DNA from: Lysobacteraceae bacterium
Lineage (GTDB): Bacteria; Pseudomonadota; Gammaproteobacteria; Nitrococcales; AK92
Assembly: GCA_012523465.1 (NCBI GenBank)
Contig: JAAYIK010000006.1
Location: forward strand, 42,304 to 106,303
Length of the DNA: 64,000 bases
Reading direction: 5' to 3'
Translations under genes and position numbers: made by a program
Notes under the pieces: model-generated
The model's input: the letters and a program-made list of their open reading frames with translations, nothing else
Databases searched by the model: none
What the model was told of the DNA's origin: nothing
In this document: positions 50,902-60,853 of the stretch, piece after piece
How the letters are laid out: each line of letters begins with the position of its first letter
Position numbering within the stretch: position 1 is the stretch's first letter

Positions 50902-52995
50902 TCACATCCCTCGTCCGACAGGCCCGGTGGAGGTTCCGGGCTGTGGCATGGTTTGGAAAGGCGCTTCTCTCACTGTGGGGTGGTCGAACTGTAGGGCCTG
51001 CAGGCAGGCGCGGATGCTGAAGAACAGCATGCTGAGCACCACCAGAATGAACAGCACCGTGAGGCTGGCGTTGATGTAGTCGTTGAGTATGGTTTGCTGC
51101 ATCTGGGCCATGCTCTTCGCCGGCGCTACCACCTCGCCGCGCGCTGCCGCTTCCCGCAGCCCAGCGGCGTGGGAGAGGAAGCCGATCCGGGGGTCGGCAT
51201 GGAAGATCTTCTGCCAGCCGGCGGTCAGCGTGCAGATCAGCAGCCAGGCCGTGGGCAGTATCGCCACCCAGGCATAGCGCTCGCGCTTCATCTTGAACAG
51301 CACCACCGTGACCAGCATCAGCGCCACCGCGGCCAGCATCTGGTTGGAGATGCCGAACAGGGGCCAGAAGGTATTGATGCCGCCGAGCGGATCCACCACG
51401 CCCTGATAGAGGAAATACCCCCAGGCGCCGACGCACAGCGCCGTGGCGATCAGGTTGGCGCTCCAGGAATCGGTCCTTCGCAGCGGCGGGATGAAGGCCC
51501 CGAGCAGGTCCTGCAGCATGAAGCGGCCGGCGCGCGTGCCGGCGTCGACGGCGGTGAGGATGAACAAGGCCTCGAACAGGATGGCAAAGTGATACCAGAA
51601 CGCCATCATGGCCTGGCCGCCGCCAGTGAGGGCGGAAAAGATGTGGGCCATGCCGACCGCCAGGGTGGGAGCGCCGCCGGCGCGCGAAATGATAGTCGCC
51701 TCGCCCACGTCCTCGGCGGTCTGGGTCAGCATCTCGGGCGTGACCGCGAATCCCCAGCCGCTGACCACGGCTGCCGCGCTTTCCGCGCTGGTGCCAATCA
51801 GGGCGGCCGGGCTGTTCATGGCGAAATAGACGCCCGGCTCGATGATGCTGGCGGCGATCAGCGCCATGATGGCGACGAACGACTCCATCAGCATGCCGCC
51901 GTAGCCGATGAAGCGCATGTTCTTCTCGTTGTCCAGCAGCTTGGGCGTGGTGCCGGAGGAGATCAGCGAGTGGAAGCCTGATACCGCGCCGCAGGCGATG
52001 GTGATGAACAAGAATGGGAACAGCGAGCCGGCCCAGACCGGGCCGGTGCCATCGGTGAAGCGGGTCAGCGCCGGCATCTTCAGGTCCGGCGCCATGACCA
52101 CGATGCCGATTGCCAGCGCGATGATGGCGCCGATCTTGAGAAAGGTGGAGAGATAGTCGCGCGGCGCCAGCAGCAGCCAGACCGGCAGCACCGAGGCGAT
52201 GAAGCCGTAGCCGATCAGCAGCCAGGTCAGCTGGACTCCGGTCAGGGTGAAGGCCGGGCCCCAGATCGGACTCTCGGCGACCTGGCCGCCGATGACGATG
52301 GCGAGAATGAGCAGGATGAAGCCCGCCACTGAGACGCCGCCGATGCGTCCGGGCCGCACGAAGCGCATCCACAGGCCCATGCCGATGGCGATGGGGATGG
52401 TCGCCGCGATGGTGAAGGTGCCCCAGGGGCTTTCCGCCAGCGCCTTGACCACGATCAACGCTAGCACGGCGAGGATGATGATCATGATCAAAAAGGCGCC
52501 GAACAAGGCGATCACGCCCGGTACGTAGCCCATTTCCTCTCGCACCAGCTCGCCCAGGGAGCGGCCGTCGCGCCTGGTGGAGACGAACAGCACCATGAAG
52601 TCCTGGACCGCGCCGGCCAGCACCACACCGATGATGATCCACAGCATCCCGGGCAGGTAGCCCATCTGCGCTGCCAGCACGGGGCCGACCAGCGGGCCGG
52701 CGCCGGCGATGGCGGCGAAGTGGTGGCCATACAGCACGTATTTGTTGGTGGGGACGAAATCGAGGCCGTCGTTGTAGCGCACCGCCGGCGTCATTCGGGT
52801 CGGGTCGGCCCCGACCACGGTCCTGGCCAGATACAGCGCGTAATAGCGGTAAGCCACTAGGTAGATGGACACCGCTGCGATCATGATCCACAACGCGTTG
52901 ATGGTTTCGCCACGCGACAAGGCCACGGAGCCCAACGCGAAGGCGCCGACGACGGCCACTGCGATCCAGATGGCGTGCTTGGTGATGGAAGCCAT
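50902..52995 (-). CDS. cstA: CstA-family carbon-starvation transporter
   Basis: A 697-aa inner-membrane carrier with about sixteen helices. ATG at 52995 has GAGAGGGGAA upstream. Motifs: TNKYVLYGHHFAAIAGAGPLVGP, GAVQDFMVLFVSTRRDGRSL, CGAVSGFHSLISSGTTPKLL and FEALFILTAVDAGTRAGRFM. The family imports peptides or pyruvate, depending on the member, during carbon limitation. It forms an operon with the small YbdD-like gene. Which substrate applies here is not readable from the sequence. Confidence 0.93.
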   Translation of the reverse strand: MASITKHAIWIAVAVVGAFALGSVALSRGETINALWIMIAAVSIYLVAYRYYALYLARTVVGADPTRMTPAVRYNDGLDFVPTNKYVLYGHHFAAIAGAGPLVGPVLAAQMGYLPGMLWIIIGVVLAGAVQDFMVLFVSTRRDGRSLGELVREEMGYVPGVIALFGAFLIMIIILAVLALIVVKALAESPWGTFTIAATIPIAIGMGLWMRFVRPGRIGGVSVAGFILLILAIVIGGQVAESPIWGPAFTLTGVQLTWLLIGYGFIASVLPVWLLLAPRDYLSTFLKIGAIIALAIGIVVMAPDLKMPALTRFTDGTGPVWAGSLFPFLFITIACGAVSGFHSLISSGTTPKLLDNEKNMRFIGYGGMLMESFVAIMALIAASIIEPGVYFAMNSPAALIGTSAESAAAVVSGWGFAVTPEMLTQTAEDVGEATIISRAGGAPTLAVGMAHIFSALTGGGQAMMAFWYHFAILFEALFILTAVDAGTRAGRFMLQDLLGAFIPPLRRTDSWSANLIATALCVGAWGYFLYQGVVDPLGGINTFWPLFGISNQMLAAVALMLVTVVLFKMKRERYAWVAILPTAWLLICTLTAGWQKIFHADPRIGFLSHAAGLREAAARGEVVAPAKSMAQMQQTILNDYINASLTVLFILVVLSMLFFSIRACLQALQFDHPTVREAPFQTMPQPGTSTGPVGRGM

Positions 52996-53181
52996 CGCAA
53001 TTCCCCTCTCTTGCCCTGGCGGCCGGGGCGGGCTTTCGCTCCCGCGGTCGCCGCAGGGTGCATATAGGGACGATGGGGACGAATGCAGCAGGGGGAGGGA
53101 TTGCTTTTGCGCGCGGCGAGCCCATTCCTGTGCCTGCAAGAGCAGGCACGGTCGCGCGCGAGCCGTGGCCGGGAGGTGACC

Positions 53182-53682
53182 ATGTTGAGACGCGAGCATG
53201 AACGGCAGGAAACGCTGCGGCGGCTCGAGCACTTGCTGGCGCTGGAACGTGACGCGGACGAGCTTTACCGGCTCGCCGCCGAGCATCTGGCCGATCCTCG
53301 CTATCTGGAGACGCTGTCGGCGTTCCGGGTCGATGCGCGGCGCCGACGGGAGGGGCTGGAGCGGATCGTGCGGGAGCAGGGCGGCAGGATCCCGAGCGGG
53401 CTGGACCTGCGCGGGCGGCTGGAGGAGATCCGCCTGCTGCTGGCGCAGCTTGGTGGTGACGATGCCATCCTGCGCGCGCTGCTGACCCATGCCGAGCGCA
53501 CCGGCAAGGCCTACCAGCAAGTCCAGGAACACGCGCCGGCGGAGCTGCAGCCACTGCTGCAGCGCGGCCTGGAGGAGGTGCGGCAGCGCCGCGACTGGTT
53601 CGAGGCCGCGGTGCAGGCGCTGGAGAGTCGGCCGCACCGGGGCGTGCCGCCGTGGAATATTCCGCCGCCGTCGGGGCTTTGA
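53182..53682 (+). CDS. Ferritin-like four-helix protein (DUF2383-like)
   Basis: A 166-aa all-helical protein. ATG at 53182 follows GGGAGGTGAC. Helices read ETLRRLEHLLALERDADELY, LETLSAFRVDARRRREGLER, RGRLEEIRLLLAQLGGDDAI and ...GLEEVRQRRDWFEAAVQALE, the layout of DUF2383/PA2169-like ferritin-fold proteins. The carboxylate metal-binding pattern of true ferritins is incomplete, so iron storage should not be assumed. It stands divergent from cstA. Confidence 0.65.
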   Translation: MLRREHERQETLRRLEHLLALERDADELYRLAAEHLADPRYLETLSAFRVDARRRREGLERIVREQGGRIPSGLDLRGRLEEIRLLLAQLGGDDAILRALLTHAERTGKAYQQVQEHAPAELQPLLQRGLEEVRQRRDWFEAAVQALESRPHRGVPPWNIPPPSGL

Positions 53683-53700
53683 TGTCGTCGCGGAGCCGGA

Positions 53701-55149
53701 TCAGCGGCCGGTGGCGCAGTGGCGCGTCGCTTCGAGCCGCTGCAGCAGGCCGGCAAGCGTGCGCGGCCAGCCCAGCGGACCGAACCAGGAGCCGCCGGCA
53801 ACCGCGCTGGCGATGATCAGCCCGTAGACCACCAGGGCCAAGGCCAGCACTGCGAACAGCTGCGCCAAGCCCCCGTCAAGGGCGAGGACGGCCCAGCCGC
53901 CGCTGGCGACGAGGACAAGCCGCACGGCATTGCCCATTACCGGCCAGCGCAGTCTGCCCGCGCCCTGGGAGGCGAAGTACAACACCAGGCCAAGGCCCAG
54001 AAAGCCGTAGCACGGGCCGGCGATGCGCAGGTAGCGGCTGCCGGCGTCCAGGATGGCCGGATCGCTGGCGAACAGCGACAGCCACGCCTGCGGAAACAGG
54101 GCCGCCAGCAGCCCGATGGCCTCGGTGAGCGCGAACGCCAGCGCCGCGCCGGCCCAGGCCGCGCGCAGGGCACGCTCGTGCAGGCCGGCACCCATGCAGG
54201 TCGCGACCATGCTGAGCAGCGGCGCGCCCAGCCCGAACACCAGCGGCGCCAGCAGGTATTCCAGCCGCGCCGCCGTGCCGAAGCCGGCGATGGCGGCGGT
54301 GCCGAAGCGCCCGACCAGCGAGGTGGCGATGGCGACGGTAAGGTTGGTGGCGAGGGTGGAGACCATGCCGATCAGGCCGACGCGGAGAATGTCGGCCAGC
54401 AGCGGTCTGCGCAGCCGGAATCCGCGCAGGGTCGGCCGCAGCAGGCTGCGGTTGGAGCACAAGTAGGCGCTGAACACACAGCAGCCGGCGAAGTAATAGA
54501 GCAGCAGCGCCGCGGCGCCGCCGGCGATGCCCATGCCGGGCAGCGGACCCCAGCCGAAGATCAACAGCGGCGACAGGGGAACCAGCGCCACCAGGCCGCC
54601 CACGGTGACCCAGGCTGGCAGCGTCATGTTGCCGGTGCCGCGCAGCACGGAAGCCAGCGCATTGAAGACCCAGACCAGGAGGGCGCCGGCGAACACCCAG
54701 TTGGAGTAGGTGAGGGCGGCCGTGAGCGCGGCGCCGGTGCCGCCCATGCTGCTGTAGAGCCAGCGGCCTCCGGGCAGCACCACGGCCATGAACAGCAGCC
54801 CGAACCCGACCGCGATCAGCACCGCGTGCAGTACCAGCGCGTTGGCATCGGCACGCCGGCCGGCGCCGAGGGCGCGTCCCACCGCCGAGGCGATGCCGCC
54901 GCCCATGGCTCCGGCCGAGGTCATATGCATCAGCATGACGACCGGAAACACCAGCGCCATGCCGGCCAAGGCATCGGTACCCAGCTTGCCGACAAAATAG
55001 GTCTCGATCAGGCCGATGCTGGCCTGCGCCAGCATGACCAGCACGTTGGGCAGCCCCAGCCGCAGCAAGGTCGGCACGATGGGCGCGCTCAGCAGCCGCT
55101 GGGTGCGTGGATCGCGCCTGGCGCTGCCGGCTGTGCGCGGCGCGCTCAT
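53701..55149 (-). CDS. MATE-family efflux transporter
   Basis: A 482-aa twelve-helix MATE exporter. ATG at 55149 is preferred to an earlier in-frame Met because it is closer to the first helix. Signs: RLLSAPIVPTLLRLGLPNVL, QASIGLIETYFVGKLGTDAL, SAGAMGGGIASAVGRALGAG in the first half, and GTAAIAGFGTAARLEYLLAP, GAPLLSMVATCMGAGLHERA in the second. It is only distantly similar to the MATE protein at 7408-8751. Substrate unknown; multidrug or metabolite export is the family role. It is convergent with the ferritin-like gene. Confidence 0.9.
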   Translation of the reverse strand: MSAPRTAGSARRDPRTQRLLSAPIVPTLLRLGLPNVLVMLAQASIGLIETYFVGKLGTDALAGMALVFPVVMLMHMTSAGAMGGGIASAVGRALGAGRRADANALVLHAVLIAVGFGLLFMAVVLPGGRWLYSSMGGTGAALTAALTYSNWVFAGALLVWVFNALASVLRGTGNMTLPAWVTVGGLVALVPLSPLLIFGWGPLPGMGIAGGAAALLLYYFAGCCVFSAYLCSNRSLLRPTLRGFRLRRPLLADILRVGLIGMVSTLATNLTVAIATSLVGRFGTAAIAGFGTAARLEYLLAPLVFGLGAPLLSMVATCMGAGLHERALRAAWAGAALAFALTEAIGLLAALFPQAWLSLFASDPAILDAGSRYLRIAGPCYGFLGLGLVLYFASQGAGRLRWPVMGNAVRLVLVASGGWAVLALDGGLAQLFAVLALALVVYGLIIASAVAGGSWFGPLGWPRTLAGLLQRLEATRHCATGR

Positions 55150-55526
55150 GGAGCGGGATCCGTCCTGGCAGGGGGAGGGAAACACCGGACGTGCCGGCGC
55201 GTCTTCGGCTTGGCGCGATGCTGCATGGTCTTGCTTGTGCTGTCAGGCCGAGGCCTAACGGCAGCGGCCTCTCGTCCGCGGCCACCTGGCGGTGCTTGGC
55301 ATTATTTGTACATGCAATCGTCAGGGATGCAAAGGGCGGGGCTTGCCGACGTCGGTGCGTCCGGTTGCAGATGCATGCAAGGATTTCGGGTCGCCGTGAA
55401 GCAGGCCTGCTGCCGTGCTAACTATCGGATGGCGGACAGGCGGGGGCCGCGGGCGCAGCGACTGCGCTGCCGGTTGCCGCCTTGTCCGTTGCGGACAAAC
55501 TTGGAACAAGCAAGAAGAGGCGAACA
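55150..55526. promoter_or_regulatory. Divergent region between MATE and ModA-like genes, with inverted repeat
   Basis: 377 bp without a supported gene. TTGTCCG-TTG-CGGACAA (55482-55498) is a perfect 7-3-7 inverted repeat 28 bp upstream of the ModA-like start and may be an operator or leader hairpin. An A/T-rich patch near 55298-55320 (TTGGCATTATTTG) may hold the promoter. I do not recognise a riboswitch. Confidence 0.45.
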
Positions 55527-56336
55527 GTGATCAAGAGATTTCTTTGGAGCGGCGGCCTGGCGGCGTTGTTGGCGCTGGGACCGGCCGCCAGTGGGCAGGC
55601 GGAGGAGACAGTGCGTCTTTATGCGGCAGGCAGTCTGCGCGCTGCGCTCACGGAAGTGGCTCGGGTCTATGGCGAGCAGACGGGGACTCGCGTCGCGACC
55701 ACCTTCGGTCCCTCCGGCAGCCTGCGGGAGCGGCTGCAGCAGGGCGAGGCGGCGGAGGTGTTCGCTTCCGCCAATATGGAGCATCCGCAGCGGCTAGCCG
55801 CGCAGGGCCTGGCCGGCGAGGTCCGCCGCTTTGCCCGCAACCAACTGTGCGCGCTGGCGCAGCCGGAGGTGGACATCAGCACCGACAACCTGCTGGAGCG
55901 CATCCTCGAACCGGCCATCCGCTTGGGCGCCTCCACGCCCAAGTCCGATCCGGCCGGCGATTACGCGTGGGAGCTGTTCCGCAAGGCCGATGCGCTACGT
56001 CCCGGGGCCTTCGCTGTGCTCGACGGGAAGGCGCTCAAGCTCACCGGCGCCCCGGATTCGGCGCAACCGCCCGACAACCGCAACGTCTACGGCTGGGTGA
56101 TGGCGCAGAAGCAGGCCGACGTATTCCTCACCTACTGCACCAACGCCGCGCTGGCAGCCAAGGAAGTGCCCGAGCTGCAGATCGTGCGCCTGCCCGAGTC
56201 CCTGGCGGTCGGCGCCAACTACGGCTTGACCGTGCTGAAGAGCGGCGACGAGGAAGCCGGCCGGAAGTTCGCCGACTTCATCCTCTCGCCGGCCGGACAG
56301 GCCATCCTGCAGAAATACGGCTTCGCTGCGCCCTGA
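55527..56336 (+). CDS. ModA-like periplasmic oxyanion-binding protein
   Basis: A 269-aa exported binding protein. The start is GTG at 55527 with AGAGG upstream, giving VIKRFLWSGGLAALLALG...SGQAEE as signal peptide. The mature part has VRLYAAGSLRAALTEVARVY, TFGPSGSLRERLQQGEAAEV, FASANMEHPQRLA and VYGWVMAQKQADVFLTYCTN, the ModA/WtpA layout with the Ser residues that contact molybdate or tungstate. No modB or modC gene is adjacent, so it is an orphan or works with a transporter elsewhere. It could bind another oxyanion. Confidence 0.85.
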   Translation: MIKRFLWSGGLAALLALGPAASGQAEETVRLYAAGSLRAALTEVARVYGEQTGTRVATTFGPSGSLRERLQQGEAAEVFASANMEHPQRLAAQGLAGEVRRFARNQLCALAQPEVDISTDNLLERILEPAIRLGASTPKSDPAGDYAWELFRKADALRPGAFAVLDGKALKLTGAPDSAQPPDNRNVYGWVMAQKQADVFLTYCTNAALAAKEVPELQIVRLPESLAVGANYGLTVLKSGDEEAGRKFADFILSPAGQAILQKYGFAAP

Positions 56337-56483
56337 CGGGCGTGCACCGGGGGCGGCGCTCCGCCGTCCCTGGTGCCCTCCAACCTCCGCGCGCTTGCTT
56401 GCACCCTCCTCGGCACTGTTCCAGAATCGACGCGTCTGGAAGCGCGGCCTGCATAGGCGCCAACGGTGCAAGGACCCGCCTCG

Positions 56484-57077
56484 GTGAGCATTCCCGCCTT
56501 TCTCAGGAAAAACATCGTTGCCGTCATCGGCGTCGTCCTGCCGCTGCTGCTGGTGCTGCTGCTGGCCGGGGTGCGCGGCATCGCCACGCTGACGGTGCCG
56601 GAGCCGGCCCACGATTTGCTGCTGGCCAGCCAGGGCTACGGCGATCGGCTGTTGGAATTCAGCGTCGAGCACGGCGCGCTCAGGATTCGCTATCTACCGC
56701 CACCGCCCGAGGCCGAGTGGCCGTGGCAGACCGACCCTAGGCTTTACTATCTGGACGTCGCGCGGCAGGTGCTGCGGCCCATCGCCATCGAACTGCCGCG
56801 GGACCCGGACGGTCGGCTGTCGGCGCAGCCCCGGCAGCTGGAACTGCCCGAGCTGGCGGGACTGGCCCTGAGCGCCGACTCGGTCGCGCCCGACGGCTAT
56901 CGCTTCGAGCCGGCCGGGCGCTACCAGGATGGTCTGTTCGGCGTGCTGTTCGGCAGCGGCTATCGCCGCCATTACGCGCTGGTGAAGAACGGCCGGCGCA
57001 TCGTGCTACCCGATCTGGCCGACCATCATGACCTGCGACCGGTCGGCTGGGTGATCGCCGGCGAGTTGGAGGAGTAG
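56484..57077 (+). CDS. Membrane-anchored protein of unknown function (GDYXXLXY-like context)
   Basis: A 197-aa protein. GTG at 56484 with AAGGAC upstream is preferred; GTG at 56466 is the alternative. One N-terminal transmembrane helix (IVAVIGVVLPLLLVLLLAG) is followed by a periplasmic domain with RYLPPPPEAEWPWQTDPRLY, ARYQ-like and ...YRRHYALVKNGRRIVLPDL segments. It is 4 bp from the next gene, so the two form an operon. In many bacteria, small membrane proteins of this sort accompany DUF2157 genes; that link is from general knowledge and tentative here. Confidence 0.65.
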   Translation: MSIPAFLRKNIVAVIGVVLPLLLVLLLAGVRGIATLTVPEPAHDLLLASQGYGDRLLEFSVEHGALRIRYLPPPPEAEWPWQTDPRLYYLDVARQVLRPIAIELPRDPDGRLSAQPRQLELPELAGLALSADSVAPDGYRFEPAGRYQDGLFGVLFGSGYRRHYALVKNGRRIVLPDLADHHDLRPVGWVIAGELEE

Positions 57078-57081
57078 GGGC

Positions 57082-58032
57082 ATGGCCGACGATCCCGAGC
57101 GCGAGGATGCCCTGGCCGCGATCACCGAGATCGCCCGCCGGCACGGGCTGACCGCGCGGGAGATCAGCGCCCATCTGGAGCGGGTCGGCACGGCGGACCG
57201 GCGCGGCGGCACGGTCCTGGGCCGGCTGCTCGGCTATCTCGGCGCCATGCTGGCATTCGCCGGCCTGTCGCTCTACACCGGAATGCGCTGGAGCGGGCTG
57301 AGCGGCCTCGAGCGCATCCTGATCACCCTGGGGCCAGGGCTCGTCGCCTATCTGCTGGCCATCGCCTGCCTGCGAGCTGAGCGCCATCTGCCGGCGGCCG
57401 CGCCCTTGTTCCTCATCGCCGGCGTTTTGCAGCCGACCGGGCTGCTGGTGGCCTACGCCGAATTGTCGGTCGGCGGCAACGGCAGGTGGGCCCTGCTGCT
57501 GGTGCTGGGCATCATGCTGGTCAGCACCGGTCTGACCTTTTGGCAGGAGCGGCGCGGCGTGCTGCTGTTTCTGCTGCTCGTTTATGCCGCCGGCTGGCTG
57601 GCGACCGCTTTTGAGCTGCTGGGCGTGGCGGCGGAGCTCAATGCACTCGCGGTCGGCGGCTTCTTGCTGGCCGCGGGCTACGGCGTCTCCGGCAGTCGGC
57701 ATGCCGCTAGCGCCGGTTTCTGGTACTTTCTCGGCAGCGCGCTGACGCTCGGCGCCAGCTTCGAGCTGCTGCGCTCCAGCGCGGCGGACGTGCTCTTTCT
57801 CGGCATCGCCTGCTTCCTGGTCTACCTCAGCCTGGCGGTGCGCAGCCGGGCGCTGCTGTTCAACGGCACCCAGGGTGTGCTGTGTTTCCTGGGCTACTAC
57901 ACGGCGGAATATTTCGCCGATGTCGGGGGCTGGCCGCTGGCGTTGCTGGCGCTGGGGCTGATTCTGCTCGCGCTGAGCAGGGTCGCGATGACGCTGGACC
58001 GGCGTTATATCCGCGGCCGCGACCAGGCCTGA
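57082..58032 (+). CDS. DUF2157-like polytopic membrane protein
   Basis: A 316-aa protein with a short cytoplasmic N-terminus ([20 protein letters not shown], ...ISAHLERVG) and about nine to ten hydrophobic helices ([56 protein letters not shown] and on). This architecture recalls DUF2157 membrane proteins. It follows the single-span protein by 4 bp and precedes metN by 28 bp, so it could share the metNIQ transcript. Function unknown. Confidence 0.7.
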   Translation: MADDPEREDALAAITEIARRHGLTAREISAHLERVGTADRRGGTVLGRLLGYLGAMLAFAGLSLYTGMRWSGLSGLERILITLGPGLVAYLLAIACLRAERHLPAAAPLFLIAGVLQPTGLLVAYAELSVGGNGRWALLLVLGIMLVSTGLTFWQERRGVLLFLLLVYAAGWLATAFELLGVAAELNALAVGGFLLAAGYGVSGSRHAASAGFWYFLGSALTLGASFELLRSSAADVLFLGIACFLVYLSLAVRSRALLFNGTQGVLCFLGYYTAEYFADVGGWPLALLALGLILLALSRVAMTLDRRYIRGRDQA

Positions 58033-58060
58033 GCGGCGCGGAGCCCAAAAGGCATTCCCA

Positions 58061-59067
<1,007 letters not shown>

Positions 59068-59068
<1 letters not shown>

Positions 59069-59724
59069 TGTTCCGCAACGTCGACTGGTACGACATCTGG
59101 CTGGCGACGCTGGATACGCTGCTAATGCTGTTCGGCTCGCTGCTGTTCACCGTGCTGATCGGGTTGCCGCTGGGCGTGCTGCTGTTCCTCACCGGGCCTC
59201 GGCAACTGCTCCAGAACCGGGCCATCTACGGCGTGCTATCGCTGGTGGTGAACGTGCTCCGCTCGCTGCCGTTCATCATCCTGCTGATCGTGATGATCCC
59301 GCTGACCGTGCTGCTGACCGGCACCTCGCTCGGCGTGGCCGGGGCGATCCCGCCGCTGGTGGCGGGCGCGGCGCCGTTTTTCGCCCGGTTGGTCGAGACC
59401 GCCTTGCGCGAGGTCGATCGCGGCATCATCGAGGCCACCCAGGCGATGGGCGCCAGCACCCGGCAGATCATCTGGAACGCGCTGCTGCCGGAGGCGCGGC
59501 CCGGCATCATCGCCGCCATCACTGTTACCGCCATCACGCTGGTGTCGTACACCGCCATGGCCGGCGTGGTCGGCGCCGGCGGACTGGGCGATCTGGCGAT
59601 CCGCTACGGCTACCAGCGCTTCCAGACCGATGTCATGGTGGTGACGGTGGTCCTGCTGCTGTGCCTGGTGCAGATTCTGCAGGTCGTGGGCGACCGGCTG
59701 GTGATTCACTTTTCAAGAAAATGA
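59068..59724 (+). CDS. metI: Methionine ABC transporter permease
   Basis: A 218-aa permease with five hydrophobic helices. It has the family start DWYDIWLATLDTLLMLFGSL, the SLPFIILLIVMIPLTVLL segment and the ATPase-docking EAA loop ATQAMGASTRQIIWNALLPEA. Length matches MetI (217 aa). The ATG overlaps the metN stop, so translation is coupled. Confidence 0.95.
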
Positions 59725-59772
59725 CCACAACGGGCTGCTGGGACAGCCCAGTGCTAGCTGAGGAGTCGAGCG

Positions 59773-60543
59773 ATGAGAAAACTGCTGCTTGCCTTGCTCG
59801 CCGGTGCGGCCTTGTCGGTGCAGGCGGAGACGCTGACCGTGGGGGCGACCGCCGTGCCGCACGCGGAAATCCTGGAGCACATCAAGCCGGTGCTGGCCGA
59901 GCAGGGCGTGGAACTCGCCGTCAAGGTGTTCACCGACTACGTACAGCCCAACATCCAGGTGGCGGAGAAGCGGCTGGACGCCAATTTCTTTCAGCACCAG
60001 CCCTATCTGGACGCGTTCAACGAGGGGCGGGAAACCGATCTGGTCAGCGTAGCGGGCGTGCACATCGAGCCCTTTGGGGCCTACTCCAGCCGCCACAAGA
60101 ATCTGCAAGAGCTGCCGGAACGGGCGCAGGTGGCGATCCCCAACGACGCCACCAACGGCGGGCGGGCGCTGCTGCTGCTGGAAAAGGCCGGGCTGATCAG
60201 GCTGCGGGACGGCGCCGGCATCACTGCCACCCTCAAGGACATCGTCGACAACCCCAAAAAGCTGCGCTTCCGCGAGCTGGAGGCCGCGACGCTGCCGCGG
60301 GTGCTGAATCAGGTCGACCTGGCGCTGATCAACACCAATTATGCCCTGGAGGCCGGCCTCAACCCGCGCCAGGATGCGCTGGTCATCGAGGGTAGCGAGT
60401 CGCCCTACGTCAACATCCTGGTGGCACGGCCTGACAACAGCGACACGGAGGCCATGCGCAAGCTTGCCGCGGCCCTGCGCAGCGACGCGGTCCGGGAGTT
60501 CATCAATGCGCGCTATCAGGGAGCGGTGGTGCCGGCTTTTTAG
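59773..60543 (+). CDS. metQ: Methionine-binding periplasmic protein
   Basis: A 256-aa NlpA/MetQ binding protein. The signal peptide MRKLLLALLAGAALSVQAE has no lipobox Cys, so the protein is free in the periplasm, unlike E. coli MetQ. Motifs: VGATAVPHAEILEHIKPVLA, KVFTDYVQPNIQVAEKRLDA, NFFQHQPYLDAFN, VHIEPFGAYSS and VAIPNDATNGGRALLLLEKA. It lies 48 bp after metI. No convincing terminator follows, only a small CGCCGC/GCGGCG hairpin near 60687-60701. Confidence 0.95.
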   Translation: MRKLLLALLAGAALSVQAETLTVGATAVPHAEILEHIKPVLAEQGVELAVKVFTDYVQPNIQVAEKRLDANFFQHQPYLDAFNEGRETDLVSVAGVHIEPFGAYSSRHKNLQELPERAQVAIPNDATNGGRALLLLEKAGLIRLRDGAGITATLKDIVDNPKKLRFRELEAATLPRVLNQVDLALINTNYALEAGLNPRQDALVIEGSESPYVNILVARPDNSDTEAMRKLAAALRSDAVREFINARYQGAVVPAF

Positions 60544-60853
60544 GCCGCGCCATTCGGGCAATGAAGGCAATCGCCTGGCCAACTTGAAGGCGTGCGAGCC
60601 CGGTCCGCCTGCCCCGCCTTGGCAGCGCTTGCGAATGCCGCTTTTGGCTGTTGGATTGGCGGCCAGCGCGGATTGCTCGATGCCAGCGCCGCCTTGCGGC
60701 GGTGACTCTTTTCCCATGCCTGGCTGCCAGGTAATCTGAAGTTTCGCAAGAACCGACGGCGGGCCAGGAGGGCAGGCTTGATCTTTGCTGGCGCTGCCGT
60801 CACAGCTCTTTGCAGGGTGGTCGCTTTCGAACGTAAAGAAGAGGAGTGCGACG
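60544..60853. other. 310-bp gap between metQ and the peroxidase gene
   Basis: No gene is supported. It holds a 6-bp hairpin CGCCGC-CTT-GCGGCG-type sequence (60687-60701) followed by ACTCTTTT, which may be a weak metQ terminator. The peroxidase promoter must lie in the 3' part. I see no complete FNR site. Confidence 0.4.

Noticed and set aside
55150..55526. Possible riboswitch (for example molybdenum cofactor type) before the ModA-like gene.
   Set aside because: I could not build the conserved core or stems; only a simple dyad is present.
60619..60636. A TGGCA...TTGC sequence that looked like a sigma-54 promoter upstream of the peroxidase gene.
   Set aside because: The spacing between the GG and GC elements is too short by two bases.
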